Shown piece by piece: positions 16,118 to 24,956 of a stretch of DNA of 64,000 nucleotides. Under the pieces are notes generated by a model, which saw only the letters and a list, made by a program, of their open reading frames with translations, was not told where the DNA came from and made no database searches. Both the position numbers and the translations under genes were made by a program. This DNA is from Nannocystis sp. (GTDB lineage Bacteria > Myxococcota_A > Polyangia > Nannocystales > Nannocystaceae). Each line of letters starts with the position of its first letter. Position 1 is the stretch's first letter. The stretch is taken from NCBI RefSeq assembly GCF_016714285.1, contig NZ_JADJNN010000002.1, positions 705,001 to 769,000 on the forward strand, given 5' to 3'.

Positions 16118-17965
16118 ATGAATACAGCCACTGAGACACGGATTTTCTTCACTGTTGCTGCGGCGCTCGCCCTCGGCTGCGACCTCGCGTCGGACCGCAT
16201 CGATCCCGCGGACCTTGATCCGGAGGAGGAGGCCGCGGAGATCGTCGAGAATCTCCGCCTCGCGGGTTACCCCGAGAGCGAGATCGAGGCCCGGGCGGAC
16301 GGCGTGGTCATCGTCGGCGGGGACGCCGTGGTCAGCCTCGCGGCGTCCCGCGAGATGGTCGCCTCGGAGGACCAGGATGGTCCTTCGTTTCGCCAGTACC
16401 GCACCAACAATCTGGTGAGCAAGAGCAAGAACACCATCTGTGTCAATGGGGCCGCCTTCACCGGGACCCTGAGCACGGGCCTCGATCGGGCGATCGCCAA
16501 CTACACCAACCTCGACCTGACCTTCAACATGGTCCGCACCGCGGGCTCCACGGTGGGCTGCGACGCGACGATCGTCGCCTTCGTGGTCGCAGGTGAGCAG
16601 GGGCTGGCGGAGTTCCCCGCGGGCGGTAATCCGAACACCTGGATCGAGATCGGCTCGGGTGTGGCCAACTACGGGGTCGCTGTGAGCACCCAGGTCATCA
16701 CCCACGAGCTCGGGCACTGTCTCGGGCTTCGCCACACGGATTACTACAACCCGGACATTAGCTGCGGCCAGGGCGGCAGCGGCGGCAACGAGGGGGATGC
16801 CGGTGTCGGCGCGGTCCACATTCCGGGGACCCCGACGACCGCGACCTACAATGGGTCGATCATGAACTCATGCTATAACTCGGGCAGCACCGGCGTGTGG
16901 ACCGCGAACGACCTCACCGCGCTCAAGGAGCTCTACGGCCTGGGCCCGTTCGGGTCGGCCGTATCCTCGTTCGCCGGAACCCTGGACGTGGCCAACCTCG
17001 ACGGCTCCGGGCACTTCCTCGTCGGCGCCGCGGACGTGACCGGGGACCACCGCGCCGACCTGGTGAGCGTCAGCGTCGACGGCAGCGCGTATGTGTGGCC
17101 CGGGCAGGTCAACGGCAGCTTCGGCAGCGCCGTCTCGTCCTTCGCGGGCTCGCTGGACCTCGCCAACCTCGATGGTTATGGCCACTTCATCGTCGACGTC
17201 GCGGACGTGACCGGCGACGGCCGCGCCGACCTCGTCAGCGCGCACAGCAACGGCAGCGCGTACGTGTGGCCGGGTCAGGCGAACGGCGGCTTCGGCGGCG
17301 CGGTGGCGTCGTTCGCCGGGAGCCTGGACGTGGCGAACATCGACGGCAAGGGGCATTACCTGCTCGCGGCCGCCGATGTCACCGGGGATGGTCGCGCCGA
17401 CCTGGTCAGCTCGCACACGAATGGCAGCGCGTACGTGTGGCCCGGGCTGGCGAACGGCGGCTTCGGCGGCGCGGTGGCGTCGTTCGGGGGCACGCTGGAT
17501 ATGGCCAACCTCGACAAATCGGGGCACTTCATCGTCGATCTCGCGGACGTGACCGGGGACGGCCGCGCCGACCTGGTCAGCTCGCACACGAACGGCAGCG
17601 CGTACGTGTGGCCCGGGCTGGCGAGCGGCAGCTTCGGCGGCGCGGTGGCGTCATTCGCCGGCAGCCTGGACATGGCCAACCTCGACGCCTTCGGGCACTA
17701 CCTGATCTCGGTCGCGGATGTCAGCGGAGACGGGCGCGCAGATCTGGTCAGCTCGCACACGAACGGCAGCGCGTACGTGTGGCCCGGCCAGGCGAACGGC
17801 GGCTTCGGCGGCGCCTCATCATCGTTCAACGGGACCCTGGACATGGCCAACATTGACATGTCGGGGCACTTCATCCTCGACGCTGCCGACGTGACCGGGG
17901 ACGGCCGCGCCGACCTCGTCAGCGCCCACACCAACCGCAGCGCGTACGTGTGGCTCGCCCAGTAG
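16118..17965 (+). CDS. M57-type metalloprotease lipoprotein with C-terminal FG-GAP repeats
   Basis: This 615-residue protein starts at ATG 16118 after AGGAGA. The signal peptide ends at ALGC (near residue 21). Residues 196-206 are HELGHCLGLRH, the zinc-binding HExxHxxGxxH motif of the metzincin-like M57 family, and the later SIMNSC matches the Met-turn region. A propeptide-like segment lies between the lipobox and about residue 95. From about residue 280 to the end there are six repeats of roughly 50 residues, each with ADVTGDGRADLVS and SAYVWPG, forming an FG-GAP/VCBS module. A secreted, surface-held protease with a substrate- or wall-binding domain is inferred, fitting a predatory lifestyle. 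The first zinc-site residues are intact. Confidence 0.88.
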   Translation: MNTATETRIFFTVAAALALGCDLASDRIDPADLDPEEEAAEIVENLRLAGYPESEIEARADGVVIVGGDAVVSLAASREMVASEDQDGPSFRQYRTNNLVSKSKNTICVNGAAFTGTLSTGLDRAIANYTNLDLTFNMVRTAGSTVGCDATIVAFVVAGEQGLAEFPAGGNPNTWIEIGSGVANYGVAVSTQVITHELGHCLGLRHTDYYNPDISCGQGGSGGNEGDAGVGAVHIPGTPTTATYNGSIMNSCYNSGSTGVWTANDLTALKELYGLGPFGSAVSSFAGTLDVANLDGSGHFLVGAADVTGDHRADLVSVSVDGSAYVWPGQVNGSFGSAVSSFAGSLDLANLDGYGHFIVDVADVTGDGRADLVSAHSNGSAYVWPGQANGGFGGAVASFAGSLDVANIDGKGHYLLAAADVTGDGRADLVSSHTNGSAYVWPGLANGGFGGAVASFGGTLDMANLDKSGHFIVDLADVTGDGRADLVSSHTNGSAYVWPGLASGSFGGAVASFAGSLDMANLDAFGHYLISVADVSGDGRADLVSSHTNGSAYVWPGQANGGFGGASSSFNGTLDMANIDMSGHFILDAADVTGDGRADLVSAHTNRSAYVWLAQ

Positions 17966-17981
17966 CCGTCGTGGAGAATGT

Positions 17982-18009
17982 CATGAGCTGTCCCACGGGA
18001 CAGCTCATG
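17982..18009. repeat. Perfect 13-bp inverted repeat, dispersed palindrome family
   Basis: CATGAGCTGTCCC and its exact reverse complement are separated by 2 bp. It starts 17 bp after the metalloprotease stop codon and reaches into the kinase remnant on the other strand, so it may double as a transcription stop. Its core CTGTCCC-AC-GGGACAG is the dispersed motif of this window. Confidence 0.85.
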
Positions 18010-18273
18010 GGATCTTCGGGGTCCTCGCTGCGCTGTCGAGGAAGTGGATCTCGCGGCCCTCGCACTCGTCGGTGTCGAGTGGCTGCCACAGGTCGCTCGC
18101 CAGCTCGAAGATCTGCGGCGGCACGACCATCGAGAAGGTCGGGCCCTGGGCGAGGTTGCGGGCCTCGACGCGCTCGCGGCGGAGCTCGCGGGGGGCGTCG
18201 AGGACGTAGATCGTGAGCTCGTGGCCGCTGGCGACGACGATGCCTCGACGATCGGGAGCCCGCGGCCGATCAC
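18005..18273 (-). pseudogene. C-terminal remnant of a P-loop (zeta-like) kinase
   Basis: From 18241 down to the stop at 18005 one frame reads ELTIYVLDAPRELRRERVEA, then RNLAQGPTFSMVVPPQIFEL and ending EGREIHFL..., which matches the C-terminal part of AAA-family P-loop kinases (the LDxPxExxxxRxxxRN segment and the following pre-E region). The piece just upstream, VIGRGLPIV, matches the preceding strand of the same family but lies in another frame, so there is a frameshift or deletion as well as loss of the Walker A half. The remnant abuts the end of the GH5 gene. Family assignment is moderately sure. Confidence 0.5.
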
Positions 18274-19835
18274 GGCGCGGTGAATTGCACGGACACCGCG
18301 GTCCCCTCCGGCGCCTGGACGCGGAGCTCGCCGCGCTCGGTGTCGACGGTGTAGCAGGCGCCGGGGCCGGTGATCGTGACGGCAGGCGCCGTTGGGAACA
18401 GGCGCGGGGGCAGGGCGAGCTCGGTGATACCGCCGTCGCCGGTCCAGGAGGCGCTGGCGCTGCGGGCCACCGGGTCCCAGGTGAATGTGGGGTCTGTGCC
18501 GGCGACGGCGCGGAGCCAGGGTCGGACGTAGATATCGACGATCGGCCGCTCGACGCCGGCGGCGTCGACGAGCGAGAGGTCCTCCTCGTTCCACAGCTCC
18601 TCGTTTTGTGAGTACTCCCAGAGGGTGCCGGAGACGCGGTGTTTGTCGAGGGAGTCGACCATCTTGGTGAGCCAGTCCTCGCCGCCGGTGGCGCCCAGGT
18701 GGTAGCCGAATTCGCCGATGAGGGGGTGGAGGCCGTTGGTGCGGGAGAATTCGGCGAGGGGGGCGATGTGCTCCTCGGGGACGTTGCCGGCGTAGGGGTC
18801 GCCGGCGATGAGGCCGGGGTCGTAGAGGTGGGGGGCGTAGATGAGGCCGTCGCCGGCGGGGCGGAAGTGCTGGACGGAGGAGAGGCCGACGGCCTCGACG
18901 CCGGTGTTGTTGTAGAGGAGCAGGAGCTCGTCGCCGATGATGCCGCGGAGGTGGGCGATGGTGGCGGTGTGGAACGGGGTGAGGGTGGTCTTCTTCCAGG
19001 AATTGATGTTATCGGCGGTGCCCCAGCCGGGCTCGTTGAGGAGCTCGAGGCCGAGGACGCCGGGGTGGTCGGCGACGCGCTCGGCCATATGTTGCCACAT
19101 GGCGCGGTAGTGGGTCTGGACGTCGTCGGCGTCGGCCCAGAAGCGGTCGAAGCTGTCGCGGACGCCGGCGTCGATGATGTAGCCGAGGCCCCAATTGGGG
19201 CAGTCGTGATGGGGCGGGCCGTAGTCCGCGGCGAGGGTCCAGAGTGGGAAGCCGTCGCCGCAGAAGGGCGAGGCGTAGACGTCCTGGTGGAAGTCGACGA
19301 TGACGCGCAGGCCGAGGGCCCAGGCGGCGTCGATCATGGCGACATAGCGGTCGAGGTAGGCCTCGTCGTATTGGCCTTTTGTGGGCTCTAACGCCTCCCA
19401 CGAGAAGGGCAGGCGGACGGTGTCGAGGCCCCAGTCGTGCAGGCGCGCGAAGAAGGGCGGGGCCGCGGCTTGCACGTCGGCGACGGTCGGGGCGGGGCCG
19501 ACGGTGAAGGGCAGGAAGGGGGCGTACTTGGAGCGGCCGCCGGTGTTGACGCCGCGCAGTTGGACGTCGCGGCCGTGCTGGTCACGCAGGGCGCCGAGCT
19601 TGTCGACGATCAGTCGGGCGTTGCTGAGGGGGACGGGCTCGAGGGCGACGGCGCAGGGGCCGGGCTCGGCGGGTTCGCCGGTGGTCGGGGCGGTGGGTTC
19701 ACTGGCGCCATCGCTGGTGGTGCCAGCGCTGGTGGTGCCATTGGCGGTGGCGTCGCTGGTGGTGTTGGACTGGCCGCAGGCGCAGGCGAGCAGGACGGCG
19801 AGGAGTTCAATCTGCGTAGGTCTGGGAGATGGCAT
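18270..19835 (-). CDS. GH5 cellulase-family lipoprotein, endoglycoceramidase-like
   Basis: Starting at ATG 19835 gives 521 residues with a lipobox around Cys18-Cys20 and a Thr/Ser/Gly linker. The catalytic barrel shows GVNTGGRSKYAPF, then DTVRLPFSWEALEP, DFHQDVYASPFCGDG, and ELLNEPGWG, where Glu of NEP is the acid/base. LIGEFGYHLG supplies the likely nucleophile Glu. The DxHQDxY and CGDG pattern is that of endoglycoceramidase-type GH5 enzymes rather than of cellulases that cut plain glucan. A C-terminal beta-domain (from about FTWDPVARSASASW) follows, as in those enzymes. It overlaps the upstream DUF2891 gene by 29 bp, so both are likely co-translated. Substrate remains an inference. Confidence 0.85.
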   Translation of the reverse strand: MPSPRPTQIELLAVLLACACGQSNTTSDATANGTTSAGTTSDGASEPTAPTTGEPAEPGPCAVALEPVPLSNARLIVDKLGALRDQHGRDVQLRGVNTGGRSKYAPFLPFTVGPAPTVADVQAAAPPFFARLHDWGLDTVRLPFSWEALEPTKGQYDEAYLDRYVAMIDAAWALGLRVIVDFHQDVYASPFCGDGFPLWTLAADYGPPHHDCPNWGLGYIIDAGVRDSFDRFWADADDVQTHYRAMWQHMAERVADHPGVLGLELLNEPGWGTADNINSWKKTTLTPFHTATIAHLRGIIGDELLLLYNNTGVEAVGLSSVQHFRPAGDGLIYAPHLYDPGLIAGDPYAGNVPEEHIAPLAEFSRTNGLHPLIGEFGYHLGATGGEDWLTKMVDSLDKHRVSGTLWEYSQNEELWNEEDLSLVDAAGVERPIVDIYVRPWLRAVAGTDPTFTWDPVARSASASWTGDGGITELALPPRLFPTAPAVTITGPGACYTVDTERGELRVQAPEGTAVSVQFTAP

Positions 19836-21009
19836 AGACACCGAATTGGGCGACCCAGTGGGCATAATTGTTGTAATCCTCGGCCCAGTATTGTGGGTGG
19901 TTGAGATGCGTCGTGACGTGGTCGTAGAAGAGGTCGCGGTAGGCGACGTCGTCGCTGGCCTTGTACAGCGACCACAGGCCCCAGCTGCGCGAGAAGTTGA
20001 GGCCGCTGATGTGGGCGGCGGCGGGCATCTCGATCGGTGTGAGGGTTGGTTCGGCGGGGAGCCAGTCGGCGAGCCAGGGGGCCGAGGCGGCGCCGGGGAG
20101 CAGGGTGACGATGGCGCGGGCGCGGTGGAGGCAGGGCGGGAAGAAGTTGTCGGCGTCGGTCTCTTCCTGGCTGAAGGGACAGGCCGCGTCGAAGGCCGGG
20201 TCTTGCAGGATGTCCGCGGCGTAGGTCTCCATCGCGGCGGCGAGCTCGGCGTCGTCGGTCCACTGGGCCCACTGCCACAGGTTCAGGACGGCCCACGAGA
20301 GGTTGGCGTAGTCGTCGGCGAGGACGCCGGTGGAGATCTGGGGCGGGGTGCGGGACTCGAGCCAGGCGCGCAGCTGGTCGCGGATCTCGGTGGCCAGCGG
20401 GCGCAGGTCCTGCTTGCCGGTGCCGAGCTCGCGCTCGACGGCGAGGGTCAGGAACCACGAATAGCCGTAGGGGACCTCCTGCGGGATCTTGCCTTGCTGG
20501 ACGCGCTGGAGCTCGGCGTCGAGGCCGGCGGGGGTCAGCTTCACCTCGGCGGCGGCGAGGTAGCTGGGGTCGCCGGTGTGGCGCGAGACGGCGTGCAGGG
20601 CGTAGGTGGCGTGGACGGCGGAGTGCCAGTCGATGCAGCCGTTGAACACGGGGTGCTGGGTGTCCTGCTTGGCGATGCAGGTGAGGATCGGTACGGCGAG
20701 GGCGCGCAGGTGGTCGTCGCGGGCGATCAGGAAGTCGTCCCACGGGCCCGCGGGGGCGCCGGTGCTCGAGTCCGTGGTGGTGGTCTCGCCGGGGTCGCTC
20801 GTGCTCGTGCTCGGGTCGGTGGTCGCGGTGGTCGTGGCGTCGCTGGTGGGGGAGTCGCTCGTGCTGCTGTTGGGGATCGTGGCGGCGTCGTCGGTGCTGG
20901 CCTGGCCGGTGGAGGCGGTGGTGGCATCGGTGGTGGCGTCGCCGTCGTCGCCGCAGCCGGCGAGGAGGAGGCCGAGCGCGAGCAGGGGGGCGAGGTCGCG
21001 GGGGTGCAC
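19807..21009 (-). CDS. DUF2891-family lipoprotein
   Basis: This 400-residue protein is started at GTG 21009, giving signal peptide MHPRDLAPLLALGLLLAGC; a TTG twelve bases upstream is an alternative. After the lipobox comes a Thr/Ser/Asp linker of about 65 residues. The body has the DUF2891 hallmarks: FNGCIDWHSAVHATYALHAV near the start of the domain, an all-helical repeat pattern, DNFFPPCLHRARAI, and AHISGLNFSRSWGLWSLYK. DUF2891 is a predicted alpha/alpha-barrel of unknown activity; the fold suggests a carbohydrate-active enzyme. Its end overlaps the start of a GH5 enzyme, which supports a shared glycan-degrading task. Confidence 0.85.
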   Translation of the reverse strand: MHPRDLAPLLALGLLLAGCGDDGDATTDATTASTGQASTDDAATIPNSSTSDSPTSDATTTATTDPSTSTSDPGETTTTDSSTGAPAGPWDDFLIARDDHLRALAVPILTCIAKQDTQHPVFNGCIDWHSAVHATYALHAVSRHTGDPSYLAAAEVKLTPAGLDAELQRVQQGKIPQEVPYGYSWFLTLAVERELGTGKQDLRPLATEIRDQLRAWLESRTPPQISTGVLADDYANLSWAVLNLWQWAQWTDDAELAAAMETYAADILQDPAFDAACPFSQEETDADNFFPPCLHRARAIVTLLPGAASAPWLADWLPAEPTLTPIEMPAAAHISGLNFSRSWGLWSLYKASDDVAYRDLFYDHVTTHLNHPQYWAEDYNNYAHWVAQFGVYAISQTYAD

Positions 21010-21160
21010 AGCGTCATGCAAAGCACCAAAGCCGCGAGGCTGTCAACCGGGCGCGGGCTGGCCGTGGGTTTGCGCGGGGCAGGGCGGCGTGATTTGCCTT
21101 GGGGGCGGGATTTGGCGATGCTCCGGGCCGGTGTGCGGCGGCGATCGACGGCTTGAGATG

Positions 21161-21180
21161 GCCTGGCCTTTGGGACAGGT
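21161..21180. repeat. Dispersed palindrome before the TPR gene
   Basis: GCCTGGCCTTTGGGACAGGT is a member of the CCTGTCC family with one arm degenerate. It ends 9 bp before the GTG start codon at 21190 and so covers or abuts the ribosome-binding region. Confidence 0.6.
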
Positions 21181-21189
21181 AGGTGCGGC

Positions 21190-23592
21190 GTGAGCGGGGC
21201 GCTGCGGCCAGGGTCGGCGCGGGCGGGGCGGGGCCGGGTGTGGCTGACGATCGCCGGGCTGGCGGTGATGGCCGCGGTGCTGGGCTGGTGGTTGGGGTCG
21301 CGCTCGCAGGGGCGGAGCTTCGCGGAGGCGCGGGCGCTGTTCGAGCGCGGGACGGCCGAGGATCTGGGTGGGGCGGCGGAGCTGCTGGCGGCGGGGCGGG
21401 GCGAGTGCGTGCGCTCGGCGGAGGCGCTGGTGCGGGCCCAGCTGTGGGCCGAGTTCGGCGAGGGGCAGGAGCTCGCGGGCGCAGCGATCGCGGCGGCGGG
21501 TCCGGAGCGCGAGCGCTGCAGCGACCTGCGGGTGGCCGAGGGGCTGGTGGCCTTCGGTGACGCGGCGGTGGCCGAGGCGAGCGCGGCGCTGGCGGACGCG
21601 CGGCGCTTCAGCTCGCCGCAGACGCTGGCGCACCACCAGCACCGCTGGCTGGGTGGGATGCTGGCCCTCGGGACAGGTGACGCGGCGGCCGTGATGGAGG
21701 CGGTGGCGGAGGCGCGGGCGCTGTGCGGGGAGGCGGGGCGGATGGTCGCGTATCACCGCTTGCTGGCGCGGCTGCTGCTGCGCGCGGGCGATGGGGAGGC
21801 GGCGCTGGAGGTGTTGACGCGGGTGCGGGCGCTGGCGCGGACGCACCTCGGGCTGGCGGCCGACGAGGCGCTGATGAACGCGGAGCTGGGGCGGGAGCTG
21901 AGCGGTGTGGCGGACCTGGCGGACCAGCTGCTGGCGCGGCCGCTGGGGCCGCAGGACCGGGGTCACGCCCTGTTGGCGCGGGCGGTGGTGCATGTGCACG
22001 GAGGCGAGGCGGCGGCCGGGCTGGCGCGCCTGGACACGGCGTGGCCGCTGCTGCCGTGGTGGGACCGGGGCGCGCGGGCGCTGGCGCTGGACCTGTCCCT
22101 CGAGGCAGGTGACAGCGGGCGGGCGCGGGCGTGGAGCGAGCAGCTGGCGGTGCCGGAGCCGGAGGCGGCGATCTACCGGGCGTGGGCGCTGCTGGTCGAC
22201 GGCGACGCGATGGCGGCCCTGACGGCGCTGGCAGGGTTGCCGCAGGAGCACCCGCGGGTGGCGTATCTGCAGGGGCTGGCGCTGGTCGAGCAGCGGCGCT
22301 TCGAGGAGGCGGAGCCGTGGCTGGCGCGGGTCGATCGCCTGCTGCCGGGGCGGGTCGAGATCGAGGTGGCGCGGGCGCGGGTGGCGGTGCACACGGGCGA
22401 CCCGGCGACCGCGCTGCGCAAGCTGGCGGGGCTGGCCGAGGAGGAGGTGTACGCCCCGCGGGCGTACACCGGGCTCGGCGAGGCCATGCTGGCGCAGGCG
22501 CCGGAGCAGCGCGACCTGCGGGCGGCGCAGAAGGCCCTGAACCGGGCGGTCGAGCGCGAGCCGCGGGCGGCGGAGGCGATGCTGCTGCTGGCGCAGGTGT
22601 GGCAGCTGCGGCGCGGCGAGGCGCCGGAGGGGACCCGCAACGCGCTGCACTGGTACGAGCAGGCGGCGGCGAGCAACCCGAAGCTGCCGCGCTACCGCGA
22701 GGCGCTGGCGGCGGCGCTGGCGGACATGGGGCAGCGCGAGCGGGCGGAGGCGATGCTGCGGCAGCTGGTCGACGAGCCGGGGATAGGTCCTGAGACGCCG
22801 CTGCGGCTGGTCGACCTGGTGCTCGAGCGTGACAGCAACGCCGGGCGCGACGCCCAGCTGTGGATCGCCACCGCCGAGGCGCTGGGGGCCGAGGCGGGGG
22901 CGCTGCTGCGGGCCCGGGCCCGCCTCGACCTGGCCCTTGGGACAGCCGCGAGCTTGCGCGACGGGCAGGCGCGGCTCGAGCGGCGCCTGGCCCTTGAGCC
23001 AGGTGACGTGGACGCCAGGATCTTGCTGGTGCGGGTGCGCATGGCCCAGCGCGACGACGAGGCGGCGGAGACCCTGGTGCGCAATGGCATCTACACGGTC
23101 GGGGCGGGCAGCAGCGGGCGGTTATTTTTGGCGTGGGCCCGGCTCGAGCAGCGGCAGCACAAGCGCAAGCAGGCGGGGCTGCACGCGCGGGCGGCGTTTC
23201 ATCGCATGCAGGCGGAGGGTCGCCCGGCGGTCGAGCTGCTGGCGGCGGCGGAGCTGGCGGTCAGCAATTTCTTGCGCACGGAGCAGATCAAGCTGGCGCT
23301 GGGGGTGACGCGGGAGCTGACGGTGCAGCTGCCCGACAGCGCGGAGGCGTGGCGGCTGGCGGCGCGGGCCCAGCTCGACGCGGGGGAGTCGGCGAAGGCG
23401 AGGCGGGCGGCGGCGCGGGCGATTGAGCTGGCGCCGGAGGAGCCGCTCGGGCACGAGCTGCGGGCGCAGATCGCCCTGCGCAGCGGGGATCGCAAGACCG
23501 CCGCCGCGGCGCTCGAGCAGGCGCTCGCGCTGGCGAAGGATGAGGTGAGTCGGGCGCGGGTGCTCGACGCGCAGCGGCGCAGTGGGGGGTAG
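21190..23592 (+). CDS. Membrane-anchored tetratricopeptide-repeat protein
   Basis: This 800-residue protein starts at GTG 21190, preceded by AGGTAGGTG. One membrane helix (residues 16-34, VWLTIAGLAVMAAVLGWWL) anchors it and the rest is helical, with 34-residue TPR-like units throughout, for example AALEVLTRVRALARTHLG and AWRLAARAQLDAGESAKARR near the C-terminus. TPR scaffolds assemble protein complexes; no partner is indicated. Four short segments of the coding sequence (21661-21680, 22091-22110, 22928-22946 and 22986-23006) are copies of the dispersed palindrome, all read in the same frame as L-(A/S)-L-(G/E)-x-(G/A). The codons show very strong GC3 bias. Confidence 0.8.
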   Translation: MSGALRPGSARAGRGRVWLTIAGLAVMAAVLGWWLGSRSQGRSFAEARALFERGTAEDLGGAAELLAAGRGECVRSAEALVRAQLWAEFGEGQELAGAAIAAAGPERERCSDLRVAEGLVAFGDAAVAEASAALADARRFSSPQTLAHHQHRWLGGMLALGTGDAAAVMEAVAEARALCGEAGRMVAYHRLLARLLLRAGDGEAALEVLTRVRALARTHLGLAADEALMNAELGRELSGVADLADQLLARPLGPQDRGHALLARAVVHVHGGEAAAGLARLDTAWPLLPWWDRGARALALDLSLEAGDSGRARAWSEQLAVPEPEAAIYRAWALLVDGDAMAALTALAGLPQEHPRVAYLQGLALVEQRRFEEAEPWLARVDRLLPGRVEIEVARARVAVHTGDPATALRKLAGLAEEEVYAPRAYTGLGEAMLAQAPEQRDLRAAQKALNRAVEREPRAAEAMLLLAQVWQLRRGEAPEGTRNALHWYEQAAASNPKLPRYREALAAALADMGQRERAEAMLRQLVDEPGIGPETPLRLVDLVLERDSNAGRDAQLWIATAEALGAEAGALLRARARLDLALGTAASLRDGQARLERRLALEPGDVDARILLVRVRMAQRDDEAAETLVRNGIYTVGAGSSGRLFLAWARLEQRQHKRKQAGLHARAAFHRMQAEGRPAVELLAAAELAVSNFLRTEQIKLALGVTRELTVQLPDSAEAWRLAARAQLDAGESAKARRAAARAIELAPEEPLGHELRAQIALRSGDRKTAAAALEQALALAKDEVSRARVLDAQRRSGG

Positions 23593-23650
23593 CGCCTCGT
23601 CGTCGAGCGCCGGACCGCACCGGCCCTGAGGGCGCAACATGGCCCCACGA

Positions 23651-23670
23651 ACATGTCTCTTGCGACATGC
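23651..23670. repeat. Dispersed palindrome between convergent genes
   Basis: ACATGTCTCTTGCGACATGC resembles the CCTGTCC...GGACAGG family with ACATGT arms. It lies in the 97-bp gap between the ends of the TPR gene and the Cys-repeat lipoprotein gene. Confidence 0.5.
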
Positions 23671-23689
23671 TGCCTGCGAGGCGCCATGC

Positions 23690-24877
23690 TCAGGCGCAGT
23701 CGTTGACGTCGGTGCCGATCGGGCAGAAGTCGGGGACGTCGCAGGCGCCGTCGTCCTCGTAGACGCAGTAGCCGCAGTCGTAGAAGTCGGAGCCGTCGTC
23801 GCACAGGCCGCCGAACTGCATCTCCTCGCAGTTGCCGTCCTCGGGGGTGGCGCAGCAGTCGACCAGGTCGGAGCCCTCGGGGCAGAAGAAGGGGACGTCG
23901 CAGAAGCCGTCGTTCTCGTAGACGCAGTAGCCGCAGTCGTAGAAGTCGTCGCCGTCCTGGCACATGCCGCCGAACTGCATCTCCTCGCAGACGCCGTCCT
24001 CGACGTGGGCGCAGCAGTCGACGGCGTCGGTGTCGACGGGGCAGTCGAGGGGGACGTCGCAGGTGCCGTTGTTCTCGAAGGGGCACTGGCCGCAGTCGTA
24101 GAAGTCGGTGCCGTCGGGGCACATGCCGCCGAACTGCATCTCCTCGCAGACGCCGTCCTGCAGGGTGGCGCAGCAGTCGGCGTCGTCGGTGCCCGCGGGG
24201 CAGAAGTCGGGGGCGTCGCAGACCTGGTCGTCGGTGAAGGGGCAGTAGCCGCAGTCGTAGAAGTCGGAGTAGGGGGCGCACGTGCCTCCCATGCCGAACT
24301 CCTCGCAGATGCCGTCCTGCAGGGTCGCGCAGCAGTCGAAGGGGTCGCTGCCGGGGGGGCAGAACTCGGGGTCGTCGCACTCGAAGTCGAACTCGTAGGG
24401 ACAGGAGCCGTCGCCGATCGGGAGGCACTTGTCGAGGATGCAGGTGGCCATGCCGTTGCAGACCTGATTCGGGGCGCAGTCGCAGTTGGTGTCGCCGGGG
24501 GGGCAGTCGCCGCCGCCGGTGCTGGTGCCGGTGGTGTCGGCGGCGCTGGTGCTGCTCGCGGTGTCGGCGGTGGTGCTGGAGGTCGTGTCCGGGCCGGTGG
24601 TGGTGGCGGGCGCGGTGGTGCTTGCGGTGGTGCTGGTGCTCGGGTCGGTGGTGCTTGCGGTGGTGCTTGCGGTGGTGCTGGTGCTGGTGCTGGCAGGGCC
24701 GGTGGTCGGGTCGCTGGTTGGGGTGACCGTGGTGGGCGTGCTGCTGGTTGAGAGGTCGCCGGTGTCTGTGCTCGTGCTCGTGCTCGAGCTCGCGGAGGTC
24801 ACGCCGACGTCGTCGGCGCACGCGGCCAGGGGAGCGGAGAGGAGCGCGAGGGTCAGGAGACGGCGGCGATAGAGCAT
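23690..24877 (-). CDS. Lipoprotein with tandem Cys-rich 48-residue repeats
   Basis: This 395-residue product has signal peptide MLYRRRLLTLALLSAPLAAC with lipobox LAAC, then about 100 residues of Thr/Ser linker. From about residue 180 come five tandem repeats of about 48 residues following CATLQDGVCEEMQFGG, then MCxDGxDFYDCGYC, then YENDGxCDVPxFCPxGTD and CC. Each repeat has eight or nine Cys and many Asp/Glu, suggesting a disulfide- and calcium-stabilised rod. Repeats two to five are nearly identical at DNA level, so they arose recently by tandem duplication. No named domain was recognised; it is probably a surface or extracellular structural or binding protein. It is transcribed on its own. 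Confidence 0.8.
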   Translation of the reverse strand: MLYRRRLLTLALLSAPLAACADDVGVTSASSSTSTSTDTGDLSTSSTPTTVTPTSDPTTGPASTSTSTTASTTASTTDPSTSTTASTTAPATTTGPDTTSSTTADTASSTSAADTTGTSTGGGDCPPGDTNCDCAPNQVCNGMATCILDKCLPIGDGSCPYEFDFECDDPEFCPPGSDPFDCCATLQDGICEEFGMGGTCAPYSDFYDCGYCPFTDDQVCDAPDFCPAGTDDADCCATLQDGVCEEMQFGGMCPDGTDFYDCGQCPFENNGTCDVPLDCPVDTDAVDCCAHVEDGVCEEMQFGGMCQDGDDFYDCGYCVYENDGFCDVPFFCPEGSDLVDCCATPEDGNCEEMQFGGLCDDGSDFYDCGYCVYEDDGACDVPDFCPIGTDVNDCA

Positions 24878-24956
24878 GTTCGCATGCTACGCAGCGGACG
24901 ATCGCGCGGTCAACCGCAGGAGCGGACCGGGTCGGCGTTCGCGGCGATGCGCGCGT

